Shown piece by piece: positions 1 to 9,298 of a stretch of DNA of 64,000 nt. Source of the DNA: Pseudomonas sputi (GTDB lineage Bacteria; Pseudomonadota; Gammaproteobacteria; Pseudomonadales; Pseudomonadaceae); NCBI RefSeq assembly GCF_021603585.1, contig NZ_BQHI01000025.1, positions 1 through 64,000 of the forward strand. The letters run 5' to 3'. Every line of letters starts with the position of its first letter. Position 1 is the stretch's first letter. The notes under the pieces were generated by a model, which did not search any database, was not told the origin of the DNA, and worked only from the letters and a program-made list of their open reading frames with translations. A program made the position numbers and the translations under genes.

Positions 1-1
1 C

Positions 2-829
2 GGTGTCGATACCTACTACGTCGACAACGTCGGCGACGTGGTGATCGAGACCGATGCCTCGCCGACCGCCTACGACCGGGTCTTCGCCTCCATCGACTAC
101 ACCCTCACCGCCAACGTCGAGAACCTGCTCCTGAGCGGTACCGACAATCTCAACGGCACCGGCAACAGTTCGGGCAACCGCATCACAGGCAACGATGGCA
201 ACAACATCCTCGACGGTGGCCTCGGTGCCGACACCCTGATCGGCGGTCTGGGCAATGACACCTACATCGTCGACAACGCCGGTGACACCATCATCGAAAC
301 CAGCACCCTGGCCAGCGAAATCGACACCGTGCGTTCTTCAGTGAACTGGACCCTGGGCGACAACCTGGAAAATCTGGTACTCACCGGCACGGCCAACCTC
401 AACGGCACTGGCAATGGTCTGAACAACGTATTGACCGGCAATACCGGCAACAACCTGCTCAATGGGGGGGCCGGCAACGACACACTCATCGGCGGGCTGG
501 GCACTGACACCTTAACCGGTGGCAGCGGTGCAGACGTGTTCACGTTCAATGACTGGAACGAGAGTGGAGTGGGCAATCTGCGCGACGTCATCACCGACTT
601 CAACAGCGCACAAGGCGACAAGATCGACTTGACCAAGTTTGATGCCAATCTGCTGACCGCCGGTTTCAACGGCTTCACCTTCATCGGTGCGGGCGACTTC
701 ACTGGCGCGGGCCAACTGCGATTCATCGATCACGTGCTCTCAGGCAACGTGAGCGGTAACACCGGTGCGGACTTCGAAATCCAGCTGGTGGGTGTGAACA
801 GCTTCAGTGCCAACGATCTGGTGGCCTGA
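2..829 (+). CDS. RTX-type calcium-binding secreted protein, C-terminal part (5' end outside window)
   Basis: The reading frame is open from the window edge, so only the C-terminal 275 or so residues are present. The protein alternates segments such as NLxLTGTxNLNGTGN with glycine/aspartate nonapeptides of the GGxGxDTL type (around bases 205-270 and 445-535). These are hemolysin-type calcium-binding repeats, which form a parallel beta-roll outside the cell. The end (GADVFTFND, then DVITDF and GDKIDLTKFDA) matches the type I secretion C-terminus seen in serralysin-like proteins, so export by an ABC/MFP/TolC system is inferred. The missing N-terminus decides whether this is an adhesin, protease, lipase or other RTX cargo, so no specific function is given. 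Confidence 0.85.
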   Translation, partial: GVDTYYVDNVGDVVIETDASPTAYDRVFASIDYTLTANVENLLLSGTDNLNGTGNSSGNRITGNDGNNILDGGLGADTLIGGLGNDTYIVDNAGDTIIETSTLASEIDTVRSSVNWTLGDNLENLVLTGTANLNGTGNGLNNVLTGNTGNNLLNGGAGNDTLIGGLGTDTLTGGSGADVFTFNDWNESGVGNLRDVITDFNSAQGDKIDLTKFDANLLTAGFNGFTFIGAGDFTGAGQLRFIDHVLSGNVSGNTGADFEIQLVGVNSFSANDLVA

Positions 830-841
830 TACAACCCGACA

Positions 842-907
842 CCCGACCTGTTTTCACAGGTCGGGAGCCAAACAGAAACGCCCCGATGATTCGGGGCGTT
901 TCTGTTT
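842..907. terminator. Two consecutive hairpins between convergent genes
   Basis: A 9-bp stem (842-850 with 857-865, loop TTTTCA) is followed by a perfect 17-bp stem (870-886 with 891-907, loop TGAT) flanked by A and T runs. It lies between the convergent RTX gene and luxR-type gene and probably terminates both. Confidence 0.8.
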
Positions 908-927
908 GCGTCAATAACGCAGAATGT

Positions 928-3663
928 CTAGTTCAAAACCCCGAGTTCCTTGGCTCGCGCCACGGCCTGGGTGCGCCGCTCCACCCCCAGTTTGCTGTTG
1001 ATATGACTGGCATGGGTTTTCACGGTGTGCAGCGAGATGAACAGTTGATCGCTGATTTCCTGATTCGAGCAACCCTGAGCGATCAGACGCAGCACCGCCA
1101 GTTCGCGGCTGCTGAGCTGTTCGGTAGCGGCGGATTCCGCAGTGGGGCGAGCCTGGGCCTGAGGGAATTGCTCGAGCAACTGCTGACCGACGACTGTCGG
1201 TGCAGTCAGTGACAGTTGCCCGCGCAACCAGTTCGCATGCTTCTTGACCAGCACATCGAAGGGTTGCAGGACGCCGCCAGCCGCCGCTTCCAACGCCTGA
1301 CTCAACGCCTTACGGGCTTCGGGTTCGCGCCCACCCGCCAACAGCAACCCCACTTTCTGCGTCAGTGCCATCACGCTGAGCAGTTGCCGCCCGGTTTGCT
1401 GGCCGTTCTCCAGCAGCACGTTCAGCCGCCCTTCGGCGAGCAACGGCTGCCCCTGAATGACGTCCAGCAACGCCTGTTGCAGTTCGACGTGCAACGGCAA
1501 CTGCGGATGAAACTCCGGCGGAGCCGCAGCACGTTCACCGGTGTAAGTCTGGCCCAGTCGCGCCAGCCAGGCTTCGGCCAGATCGATACGCCCCTGGGCC
1601 AGCCACAGTTCACATTTGACCAGGGTGATCATCGCCAGGTAATAGATCGGCGGAACGTCCCAGATGTGCATCAAACGTTCGGCTTCGGCCAGTTCCGCAA
1701 AGGCCTTGGCAAAATCTCCGCTGTTGCCGTCAAGCCGTGCGATCACGCAGTGACCGATCAGCACGCTGATGTCGCGACAGGCCCGCGCTTCAGTCAGGCC
1801 TGCCTGCAATCGTATCCTTGCCGCCTGAGGCTGCAACCGCATGGCAAGCAGAAAACCCTCATACAGCGTCAGTCGCGCACGCACGGCGTACAAACGCTGT
1901 GCGGACAATCCGCGCAAGCGCTCCAGTCCTTGGCGCACCTCATCGAGCGCACGCAGGATTTCGCCGCGCGCCTGCAGGACGCGGGCACGATCGTAATGCG
2001 CCAACGCCTCGAACAACGGATTACCAACCCGCTGTGCCAGCTCTAGCGACTCACGATTCAGACCACGAGCACGCCACAGATCACCGTCGGCAATCGCCAG
2101 ATTGGACAAGGTCGACAGACACATCAGGCGCTGGCCGTAACGCTTGGCCGGCAGGCTTTCCAGTGCCTCGCTGCAATACTCGATGGTCTGCTCGCGATGC
2201 CCCCGCCCGCGGGCGATGATGCCCTTGAGCGCCAGCCATTGGGCCAACATCGATTTTTGTGCGGTGGCCGAAGGTGCTGGCAGAAACCGGCTCAGGTGAC
2301 TGGCCAGCTCTTCGGCCGCGTCGAGCTGACAAGCCAGTCCAAGCGCCCAGCTGTACAACACGATCAGTCGCGGGGTGCTGATCAGCAGGCTGTCGGGTAA
2401 GTCCATTTTCCAGCGCAGCAGCATGCCGACGTTCTGCTCGGCCAGTAGTTGTTCCTCGGACAGGTTCTGTACCAGGTTTGCCGCGACATCGAGATGCCCG
2501 GCGCGCAAGGCCTGCTCCACCGCCTCATCGAGCAAGCCCTGCGCATTGAACCAGCGACAGGCGCGCAGGTGCAGCGTGGCGGCCGGGACTATCGCTCGGG
2601 TGATCGGCCGACTGCGCAACAGATCGGAAAACAGATGGTGATAACGATACCAGTGCCCGTGCTCGTCCAGCGGCACGAGGAACACCTGATGCGCCAGCAG
2701 AAAACGCAGGATTTCGGCGCTGTCATGGGCTTCGCGCACCGCGTCGCACAGCTCGCTGCAAAAGCGCTCCTGCGGTGCGGTGTCATAAAGAAAGGCCTGA
2801 ACCTCGGCGGGCAGGCAATCGATGACTTCTTCCAACAGATATTCGCGGATCAACCCTTCTCCGCCGCTCAACGCTTGAGGCAAGGCTGATTCGGTGCCGG
2901 CTTCAGCAATCGCCAACAACCAGAAACGTAGCCCGGCCACCCAGCCTTCACTGCGCTGGATCAGGTTTTCCAGCGCCTCGCCGCGCAGGGAACTGCTGTG
3001 ACGATCGAGCAGTTCCAGAGCTTCGTCGTGGGTCAGGCGCAGATCCTGTTCGTGCAGTTCCAGCAGTTGGCGTGACAGGCGCAGACGAGCCAGGTGCCAG
3101 TCCGGCCGCTGACGGCTGGTAACCATGACCAGCAGGCCATCGGGCAAATGGTTGAGGAAAAATTGCAGGCAACGGTCGAGTACCGGCCCTTGGGCGAGGT
3201 GGTAATCATCGAGTACCAGCAGCAGCGGCGAGGTCGGTAGCAGATGCAGTGCCAACTCATCGAGCAACCCGTCGAGCCATTCTTCGAAGGCAAACGGTTG
3301 GTGACGCTGACGCATTTTCAACAAACCGAGTGCGCGGCTGCCAAGTTCTGGAAAGTAGTCCTGCAGGCCCTCGAGCAAGCGCTCGAGAAAGCGTCCCGGG
3401 TCACTGTCGCGAGCGCTAAGCCCCAGCCACAGGCTTTGCCAATGGCCCGGGAGGCTTTGGCAGAACTCCACTGCCAGCGAGCTCTTGCCAAAGCCGGCCG
3501 GAGCGCTGACCAGCAACAGGCGTCCTCCGAGCCCCGCACTCAGGCGCTCGCACAAACGGGGTCGTAGTACGTAGCCATCGGGTAACGGCGGACGGAAAAA
3601 ACGCCCGTCCAGTGCCGCGACGGCAACGCTTGCAGGACCCGGAAGTGGGGACAGATCAGTCAT
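928..3663 (-). CDS. MalT-like (LAL) LuxR-family transcriptional regulator
   Basis: The 911-residue protein has the layout of large ATP-binding LuxR regulators. A Walker A loop lies at residues 53-62 (SAPAGFGKSS). A Walker B-like LLLVLDDYH follows near residue 150, then a long helical TPR-like middle. The C-terminal LuxR helix-turn-helix has LSSRELAVLRLIAQG, the EI recognition region and HTVKTHASHI. MalT-type proteins need ATP and an inducer to activate transcription. It is the last of four minus-strand genes (acyl-CoA ligase, DUF1302, DUF1329, regulator), with a terminator between it and DUF1329. Such regulators often sit beside DUF1302/DUF1329 pairs, so control of those genes is a reasonable inference. 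The inducer is unknown. Confidence 0.9.
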   Translation of the reverse strand: MTDLSPLPGPASVAVAALDGRFFRPPLPDGYVLRPRLCERLSAGLGGRLLLVSAPAGFGKSSLAVEFCQSLPGHWQSLWLGLSARDSDPGRFLERLLEGLQDYFPELGSRALGLLKMRQRHQPFAFEEWLDGLLDELALHLLPTSPLLLVLDDYHLAQGPVLDRCLQFFLNHLPDGLLVMVTSRQRPDWHLARLRLSRQLLELHEQDLRLTHDEALELLDRHSSSLRGEALENLIQRSEGWVAGLRFWLLAIAEAGTESALPQALSGGEGLIREYLLEEVIDCLPAEVQAFLYDTAPQERFCSELCDAVREAHDSAEILRFLLAHQVFLVPLDEHGHWYRYHHLFSDLLRSRPITRAIVPAATLHLRACRWFNAQGLLDEAVEQALRAGHLDVAANLVQNLSEEQLLAEQNVGMLLRWKMDLPDSLLISTPRLIVLYSWALGLACQLDAAEELASHLSRFLPAPSATAQKSMLAQWLALKGIIARGRGHREQTIEYCSEALESLPAKRYGQRLMCLSTLSNLAIADGDLWRARGLNRESLELAQRVGNPLFEALAHYDRARVLQARGEILRALDEVRQGLERLRGLSAQRLYAVRARLTLYEGFLLAMRLQPQAARIRLQAGLTEARACRDISVLIGHCVIARLDGNSGDFAKAFAELAEAERLMHIWDVPPIYYLAMITLVKCELWLAQGRIDLAEAWLARLGQTYTGERAAAPPEFHPQLPLHVELQQALLDVIQGQPLLAEGRLNVLLENGQQTGRQLLSVMALTQKVGLLLAGGREPEARKALSQALEAAAGGVLQPFDVLVKKHANWLRGQLSLTAPTVVGQQLLEQFPQAQARPTAESAATEQLSSRELAVLRLIAQGCSNQEISDQLFISLHTVKTHASHINSKLGVERRTQAVARAKELGVLN

Positions 3664-3791
3664 GGCCGGCTCTTGTTTGAATGGCTGTTGGCGGCGTAGC
3701 AGATGTCCGCAGACTAGCCTTAAACGGAGCGGTTATGAAGGTCGTTGCTACAAATGGCTACAAAAAGGCTACTGAAAAAGCGACAGGCAAA

Positions 3792-3820
3792 AAAACGCCC
3801 CGAACCAGTCGGGGCGTTTT
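3792..3820. terminator. Rho-independent terminator downstream of DUF1329 gene
   Basis: A 12-bp stem (3792-3803 with 3809-3820), loop ACCAG, has A/T tails on both sides. On the minus strand it follows the DUF1329 stop codon and separates that gene from the LuxR-type regulator. Confidence 0.8.
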
Positions 3821-3850
3821 CACGAGGATGCGGCCTCGGTTTGCAACAGC

Positions 3851-5215
3851 TTAGCGAACACCATCCTGGCGCAGGGCGGCTGGGGTGAAGTCGCTGGAGG
3901 CGGCGGTGAAGCCGAAGTCATACGCCCGCTTCTCTTCGTTCTTCATACCCAGTGCCAGATAGCGGCCGGACTGCAGATCGTAGAGGGTTTCAAGGGCATA
4001 CCACGGCACTTGCTTGTCGTAGTAGTTCTCGGCGTGCGCCTCGGCGACGCGCCACAGTTGACCACGACCGTCGTAGTGGTCGATCACGGCCGCTTGCCAG
4101 GTGTCTTCGTCGATGAAGAAGTCACGCTTGGCGTAGATGTGACGCTGACCTTCCTTCAAGGTCGCGGTCACGTGCCAGACGCGACGCAGTTCATAACGCG
4201 CCAGATCCTGGTTGATGTGCCCGGCCTTGATGATGTCGGCGTACTTGAGTTTCGGATCGTCGAGCTTGTAGCTGTCGGAGGCAATGTACATCTCTTGCTT
4301 GCCGACCAGTTTCCAGTCGTAACGGTCCGGTGCGCCGTTAAACATGTCCAGGTTGTCGGAGGTACGCAGGCCGTCCGCCGCGGTACCCGGGCCGTCATAG
4401 GACACTTGCGGAGCGCGACGTACACGACGCTGACCGGCGTTATAGACCCACGCTGAACGCGGTTCCTTCACCTGGTCGAGGGTTTCGTGCACCAGCAACA
4501 CGCCACCGGCCAGACGTGCTGGCGCGGTCACTTTCTGCTTGAAGTAGAACAGGATGTTGCCCGGGTTAGCCGGATCGTAGTCCTTCATCTTGTCGCGGAA
4601 CACGAACTGGTCCTGGAAGTACACCAGATTGTAGGAGCCGTTCGGTTGCGGCGTGGCCTGGGTCACCAGACGGGTCACGCTGCCGCCACGATAGCGGGTG
4701 ATGTGGTTCCAGATCACTTCCACGCCGGTTTTCGGAATCGGGAACGGCACGGCGGTGTCGAAGTTTTCAAGACCGTTACCGCCCGACACCAGCGTCGTGG
4801 TGGTGGCGTTCTTCTTGATGGCGGCGAATACCTCATCCGGCACGGTGGCACCGCGATGGGACGGATAGACCGGCATCTTGAAGGTCTCAGGGTAACGCTT
4901 GAACATCGCGTACTGGCCCGGTGCGAGCTTGGCCTTGTACTGATCGACGTTCTGCGCCGTGATGGTGAACAGTGGTTTTTCGCTGGCATACGGGTCGGAC
5001 AGGAAGCCCTTGCTGTCGACGGTGCCGGCGTTCTTCGGCATCGGTTTCCAGGCCGGAATCGAGCCATCGGCGTTACCGGCCATCTCGGCCCCCATCGGGG
5101 TCAGGCTCTTGCCCAGTTTGTCCGCTTCGGCGGCAGGCACCGCCGCCATGACACCGGTCGCCAGCAGCGACAGGCCCAGAACACCGGCGTGGAACAGACT
5201 CTTTGTTATTTTCAT
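3851..5215 (-). CDS. DUF1329 domain-containing protein
   Basis: The 454-residue protein has a cleavable signal peptide (hydrophobic stretch about residues 9-22, probable cleavage after GVMA). The mature chain begins AVPAAEADKLG and is recognisable as DUF1329, an envelope family related in fold to lipoprotein-sorting (LolA/LolB-like) proteins. Typical elements are YPSHRGATVPDEV, NHITRYRGGSV and the C-terminal PWYALETLYDLQSGRYLA. It lies 27 bp downstream of the DUF1302 gene, so the two are almost certainly co-transcribed. The pair is usually found with genes for uptake or breakdown of hydrophobic substrates. A role moving such compounds or barrel components through the periplasm is inference. 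Confidence 0.85.
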   Translation of the reverse strand: MKITKSLFHAGVLGLSLLATGVMAAVPAAEADKLGKSLTPMGAEMAGNADGSIPAWKPMPKNAGTVDSKGFLSDPYASEKPLFTITAQNVDQYKAKLAPGQYAMFKRYPETFKMPVYPSHRGATVPDEVFAAIKKNATTTTLVSGGNGLENFDTAVPFPIPKTGVEVIWNHITRYRGGSVTRLVTQATPQPNGSYNLVYFQDQFVFRDKMKDYDPANPGNILFYFKQKVTAPARLAGGVLLVHETLDQVKEPRSAWVYNAGQRRVRRAPQVSYDGPGTAADGLRTSDNLDMFNGAPDRYDWKLVGKQEMYIASDSYKLDDPKLKYADIIKAGHINQDLARYELRRVWHVTATLKEGQRHIYAKRDFFIDEDTWQAAVIDHYDGRGQLWRVAEAHAENYYDKQVPWYALETLYDLQSGRYLALGMKNEEKRAYDFGFTAASSDFTPAALRQDGVR

Positions 5216-5242
5216 AAATTCGTTCGTCCTGAAATGCAGTGC

Positions 5243-7132
5243 TTAGAAGTTCACGCCGAAGCTGAGCGCCACGAAGTCGCGGTCATCCACGGTGGTGTAC
5301 TTGCCGTCGAAGAAGTTGGTGTAGGCCAGGCTCGCGGTGTAGGTGTTCTGGTACTCGGCATCGACGCCCAGGCTCACCGCCTTGCGACCTTCCTCGAAGT
5401 TGCCGCCAGGGCCTGGCGAGTAACCGCTGACGTCGTGGGACCACGCTACGTTCGGCTTGAGGTTCACACCGGCGAAGACATCGTTGTATTCCCAGATTGC
5501 ACGGCCACGGTAGCCCCAGGACATGGATGTGGTGAAACCGTCGTTGTCGCAATTGCGGCTGCGGTTGTTCTGCGGCGAACCTGGTCCGGCGCCGTTGATG
5601 GTGCCGTTGTTGAGGATGTTGACGCAGGTGTTGGTGGTACCGGTAGCTGGCAATTCACCCGGCCCGTAGACCGGATCACGGCCATAACGCTTGTCGGACC
5701 GGCTCTCCAGCCCCCCCACGTAAGTCATGCCCACTTCACCCACCAGGGTCAGACGGCTGGCGCCCATGACCTGATCGAAGAAGTGCGTGAACGTAGTTTG
5801 CAGTTGAGTGATTTCCTTGCGCTCGTAGCCATGCAGGTCCTGGCCAGGTACACCGTTGAGCAGCGAGGCGTTGGCATACGGGCCGCCCAATGGACGCACA
5901 CCGGCGAACAGGATGTCGGTGGAGTTCAGTTGTACCGGCGCATTCGGGCGATAGCTGATTTCACCACTCCACGCCGTACCGGTAGGCAGGGTGGTGGAGA
6001 AGCTCAGACCGTAGAGGCGGATGTCTTCAGGGTATTCGACGAAGTACTTCGAGTTGCCCGCGACCAACAGAGGCCCGAGCGCCTGAAACGGACCTGGCAA
6101 TCCGGCGACGGTGTTGTAGACAGATTGCGGCGCGCCGGTGGCACTGAAGATCGGCGCACGGCTGTGGTAGTTCATGAAGTAGGCACCGAATTCGGTGTCC
6201 AGCGGTTCGAACATGTACTTGAGGGAAGCGCCCCACTGGCCGCTGTCGCGCGCATCGCGATCGCCGCCGCGAGGCACCAGCACGCCTTCTTCATTGACAT
6301 TGACGCCGTTGGCCGCCAATGGCCCCAGGGCAATGGCCGGGATCTGCGAACGCTTGTTCAGCACGCGCAGGTTGTCGGTGCAACCATCGGCAATGATGTC
6401 CGGCTGAGAGAAGAAGGTGCCGCAGTTGTCGACGACGGTCTGGTCCCACTCGAGCTGGTAGAAGGCTTCGGCCGACAGGTTGTCGGTCAGGCTCTGGGAC
6501 ACATAGAACATGTTGACCGGAATCAGGCCTTCCTTGATCTCGGCGCCCGGACGACGGAACGCGGACACATCGATCGGGTTGATCGAGTTGATGCCGCTGC
6601 CGATGAAGGTACTTTCACCCCAGCTCACCACCTGCTTGCCCAGGCGCACGGAGCCCGGCTGATCGGCGATCGCGTAGTTGTGATAGACGAAGGCGTCGAG
6701 GATCTGACCGCCGGCGGACTTGGCGCCTTCCTTGCGGTTGCTGTCGCTGATGTCCTTGAACTGGCGGCTCTCGTCCTTCAGTTCGAAGTCGTACCAGTAC
6801 TTGCCACGGACGAACACGCCGGTGTCGCCGTATTTCAGTTCGAGGTCATGGATGCCCTTGAAGATCTTCGAGAAGGTTTCGCCGCTCTTGAAGTTGGCAT
6901 GGCCGTCGTCGGACGTCTGGGACAGACCGTGACCGCCGTTGTTGACGCCGATGAGGTTCTTGTTCGGGCTCTGGGTGGACCAGCTGGCACCGATCGACAG
7001 GGAGGAGTCGAACTGGCCTTCGATTTCACCGACGTTGAAACTGACGCCGAATGCTGGCCCGGCGAGCGAAGAAGCAAGACTGACGGCCAGAGGCAGCTTT
7101 GCCCGGCGCCAGAACTGGTTTACTGAGGTCAT
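5243..7132 (-). CDS. DUF1302 family outer-membrane protein
   Basis: The 629-residue protein starts with a signal peptide (AVSLASSLAGPAFG, cleavage near residue 29), then VSFNVGEIEGQFDSSLSIGASW, the usual start of DUF1302. Its many alternating amphipathic strands, the C-terminal tyrosine-rich strands and a terminal phenylalanine (FVALSFGVNF) indicate an outer-membrane beta-barrel. Lengths of 600-650 residues are normal for the family. The partner DUF1329 gene follows immediately, and the acyl-CoA ligase gene lies upstream on the same strand. A role as a porin or export channel for lipid-like substrates is inferred from this context only. Confidence 0.85.
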   Translation of the reverse strand: MTSVNQFWRRAKLPLAVSLASSLAGPAFGVSFNVGEIEGQFDSSLSIGASWSTQSPNKNLIGVNNGGHGLSQTSDDGHANFKSGETFSKIFKGIHDLELKYGDTGVFVRGKYWYDFELKDESRQFKDISDSNRKEGAKSAGGQILDAFVYHNYAIADQPGSVRLGKQVVSWGESTFIGSGINSINPIDVSAFRRPGAEIKEGLIPVNMFYVSQSLTDNLSAEAFYQLEWDQTVVDNCGTFFSQPDIIADGCTDNLRVLNKRSQIPAIALGPLAANGVNVNEEGVLVPRGGDRDARDSGQWGASLKYMFEPLDTEFGAYFMNYHSRAPIFSATGAPQSVYNTVAGLPGPFQALGPLLVAGNSKYFVEYPEDIRLYGLSFSTTLPTGTAWSGEISYRPNAPVQLNSTDILFAGVRPLGGPYANASLLNGVPGQDLHGYERKEITQLQTTFTHFFDQVMGASRLTLVGEVGMTYVGGLESRSDKRYGRDPVYGPGELPATGTTNTCVNILNNGTINGAGPGSPQNNRSRNCDNDGFTTSMSWGYRGRAIWEYNDVFAGVNLKPNVAWSHDVSGYSPGPGGNFEEGRKAVSLGVDAEYQNTYTASLAYTNFFDGKYTTVDDRDFVALSFGVNF

Positions 7133-7414
7133 CGACGCTACTCCATGTGCATTATTGTTATGGCAGTGAGTACTTTTAAAAACGCCTGAAGGACCGGGCG
7201 CCAGAGGCTTCCCGAAATCGCTTCAATGTTGCATCGCCCCGTTCGTGCGTGTGCCCCGTTCTTAAAAATCCTTGAGCGGACTATAGCCAGCAGGTGGTAC
7301 TGCTTGATCCCTCTAAAGTGTGATTTGCAGCTGCCGGCCACTCTGGAACAGTCCTTTCGCCAGTCCGACACATGTCGGCATGGCAAGGATGGCTGAAAAT
7401 TCGGATTTCACAAG

Positions 7415-7430
7415 CCAAGCGCTTGCTTGG
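7415..7430. promoter_or_regulatory. Palindromic operator candidate
   Basis: CCAAGC-GCTT-GCTTGG contains the perfect 10-base palindrome CAAGCGCTTG. Sites of this shape are typical for TetR-family regulators of acyl-CoA genes, but no such regulator is present nearby. It lies 285 bp upstream of the DUF1302 start and could equally be a transcript structure. Confidence 0.3.
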
Positions 7431-7436
7431 TGGGTC

Positions 7437-7460
7437 TGGCGCGCCGTTTTCGGCGCGCCA
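7437..7460 (-). terminator. Hairpin downstream of acyl-CoA ligase
   Basis: A perfect 10-bp GC-rich stem (7437-7446 with 7451-7460) with a TTTT loop lies 8 bp beyond the ligase stop codon. It has no strong U tract, so it may act as a weak terminator or RNA-stabilising structure. Confidence 0.5.
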
Positions 7461-7468
7461 GCGGACGC

Positions 7469-9151
7469 TCAGAGCGTCGAGAGGAAGGTGCTGTTGTTGG
7501 CCTGCCATTCAGTGATGTCGAGGCGGATGCGCTTCTTGTCGAGCTTGCCGACACTGGTCTTGGGAATTTCAGTAACAAGCGCGATCTGGCTCGGGATCGC
7601 CCACTTGCTCAAGTGCCCCAATTCAACGAATGGCTTGAGGTGTTCCTTGAGCTCGCGCGCCCCGATGGTGTGCCCTTCACGGACCACCAGCAAGGCAAAT
7701 GGACGCTCGCCCCACTGCGGATCGGCAATGCCCACCACTGCTACTTCACGTACCGCGACGTGGCGACTGATCAGGTCTTCAAGGTCCAGCGAGGAGATCC
7801 ACTCGCCGCCGGTCTTGATCACGTCCTTGATCCGGTCACGGATGTCGATCACGCCCATGCTGTCGAGCGTGGCGACGTCGCCGGTGTGCAGCCAGCCGCC
7901 CGCCCACAGCTCGGCGCCCTTCTGCGGTTCGTTGAAGTAGCCCTCGGTCAGCCACGGTGCGCGCAGCACCAGTTCGCCCTGGGTCTCGCCGTCGGCCGGG
8001 AGGAAATTACCCTCGGTGTCGACGATCGCCGCTTCGACCAGTGGCCCTGGCACGCCGGCCTTGATCCGGTAGGTGGTGCGCTCGTCTTCGGTGCCCGCCA
8101 TCAACTCATCATTCAGATGCGCGCACGAAACCAATGGCCCGGTTTCCGACATGCCATAGGCTGCCGTGAGCTGAATGCCCCGGGCCTTGGCCGCCTCATA
8201 CAGGGAGCGGTTCAGCGCACTGCCACCGATGACGATCTTCCAGCCGCCGAAATCGGTGCCTTGGGCGCCCTTGGCGTTGAGCACCATCTGCAGGATGGTC
8301 GGCACACAGTGGGAGAACGTGACCTTTTCCTTGCGCCACAGCTCGACCAGAAACTCCGGGTCGTAACGCCCCGGATAAACCTGCTTGAGCCCGAGCATGG
8401 TCGCCACATACGGCAGGCCCCACGCATGCACGTGGAACATCGGGGTGATCGGCATGTACACGTCGTTGGTGCCCAGCAGCCGCACGCTGTCGATGGCGCC
8501 CATGATGGTCGACACGCCCATGGTGTGCAGCACCAGTTGCCGATGGGTGAAGTACACGCCTTTCGGATTGCCGGTGGTGCCCGTGGTGTAGAACGTGGTG
8601 GCGACCGAGTTTTCGTCGAAATCCTGAAAGTCGTACTGCGGACTCGCGGCCGCCAACAGTTGCTCGTACTCACCGACCAGATTCGGCAGATCGGCGGTTT
8701 TTTCCGGCAGATCGGTCAGCAGCAGGGTTTTCTCCACCGTGGTCAGGTGCGGCGCGATGGCCTGGTACAACCCGACGAACTCGCTGTTGACCAGCACAAA
8801 GCGGTCCTCGGCGTGGTTCATGGTGTAGAGAATCTGTTCCGGCGACAGGCGCACGTTGATGGTGTGGATCACCGCGCCGATCATCGGAATCGCAAACATG
8901 CACTCCAGGTAGCGATGGCTGTCCCAGTCCATCACCGCCACGGTGTCACCGGCCTTGACCCCGGCCGCCGTCAGCACGTTGGCCAGCCGCGCGACACGCT
9001 CGATCAGGGTCGGGTAGCTGTAACGCAGCTGGTCACGGTAGATGATCTCGCGGGTTTTCTCGTAACGGGCACCGGACATCAGCAGCCGTTTAATCAGCAG
9101 TGGATACTGGTACGCCCCTTCGGCGGGTGGAATAACGCGAGTCTGCAACAT
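7469..9151 (-). CDS. Fatty acyl-CoA ligase (AlkK-like AMP-binding enzyme)
   Basis: The 560-residue adenylate-forming enzyme activates a fatty acid to acyl-CoA through an acyl-AMP intermediate. The P-loop-like signature YTTGTTGNPKG is at residues 188-198. AYGMSETGPLV (adenine/acyl binding), WLHTGDVATLD and the hinge region DRIKDVIKTGGEWIS follow. The final lysine region PKTSVGKLDKKRIR carries the conserved adenylation lysine. The N-terminus resembles AlkK-type medium-chain ligases. It stands upstream of the DUF1302/DUF1329 pair on the same strand, consistent with use of an imported hydrophobic acid. The exact chain length or substrate cannot be read from sequence. Confidence 0.9.
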   Translation of the reverse strand: MLQTRVIPPAEGAYQYPLLIKRLLMSGARYEKTREIIYRDQLRYSYPTLIERVARLANVLTAAGVKAGDTVAVMDWDSHRYLECMFAIPMIGAVIHTINVRLSPEQILYTMNHAEDRFVLVNSEFVGLYQAIAPHLTTVEKTLLLTDLPEKTADLPNLVGEYEQLLAAASPQYDFQDFDENSVATTFYTTGTTGNPKGVYFTHRQLVLHTMGVSTIMGAIDSVRLLGTNDVYMPITPMFHVHAWGLPYVATMLGLKQVYPGRYDPEFLVELWRKEKVTFSHCVPTILQMVLNAKGAQGTDFGGWKIVIGGSALNRSLYEAAKARGIQLTAAYGMSETGPLVSCAHLNDELMAGTEDERTTYRIKAGVPGPLVEAAIVDTEGNFLPADGETQGELVLRAPWLTEGYFNEPQKGAELWAGGWLHTGDVATLDSMGVIDIRDRIKDVIKTGGEWISSLDLEDLISRHVAVREVAVVGIADPQWGERPFALLVVREGHTIGARELKEHLKPFVELGHLSKWAIPSQIALVTEIPKTSVGKLDKKRIRLDITEWQANNSTFLSTL

Positions 9152-9298
9152 AAGAATCCCTTTTCTGACTGCACGGTGTTGGCGTTGGAGTTTCGTACTC
9201 TAGAACCGTTAGACGTCAGCCAAATCAGCCAAAGGAATGATTTGCAGAGCCGTACAAATGCTAGCTTTGAGCCAGCATTTGCCGGAATCCGACACCAC

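Larger units (their letters stand above)
7133..7468. other. 336-bp intergenic region between acyl-CoA ligase and DUF1302 genes
   Basis: It contains the ligase terminator (7437-7460) and an inverted repeat at 7415-7430. It also has a 14-base dyad CCGACACATGTCGG around 7366-7379, and must carry the promoter of the DUF1302-DUF1329 pair on the minus strand. I could not identify a convincing -35/-10 pair. No coding sequence is supported. Confidence 0.6.

Noticed and set aside
1-829. CRISPR-like or satellite repeats in the glycine-rich region
   Set aside because: The periodicity is at protein level (calcium-binding nonapeptides); the DNA copies diverge and there are no spacers.
4487-7126. An 879-codon open frame on the plus strand opposite the DUF1329/DUF1302 genes
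   Set aside because: It is the mirror of two well-supported minus-strand genes in high-GC DNA, has valine/arginine/histidine-rich composition, no ribosome binding site and no recognisable domain.
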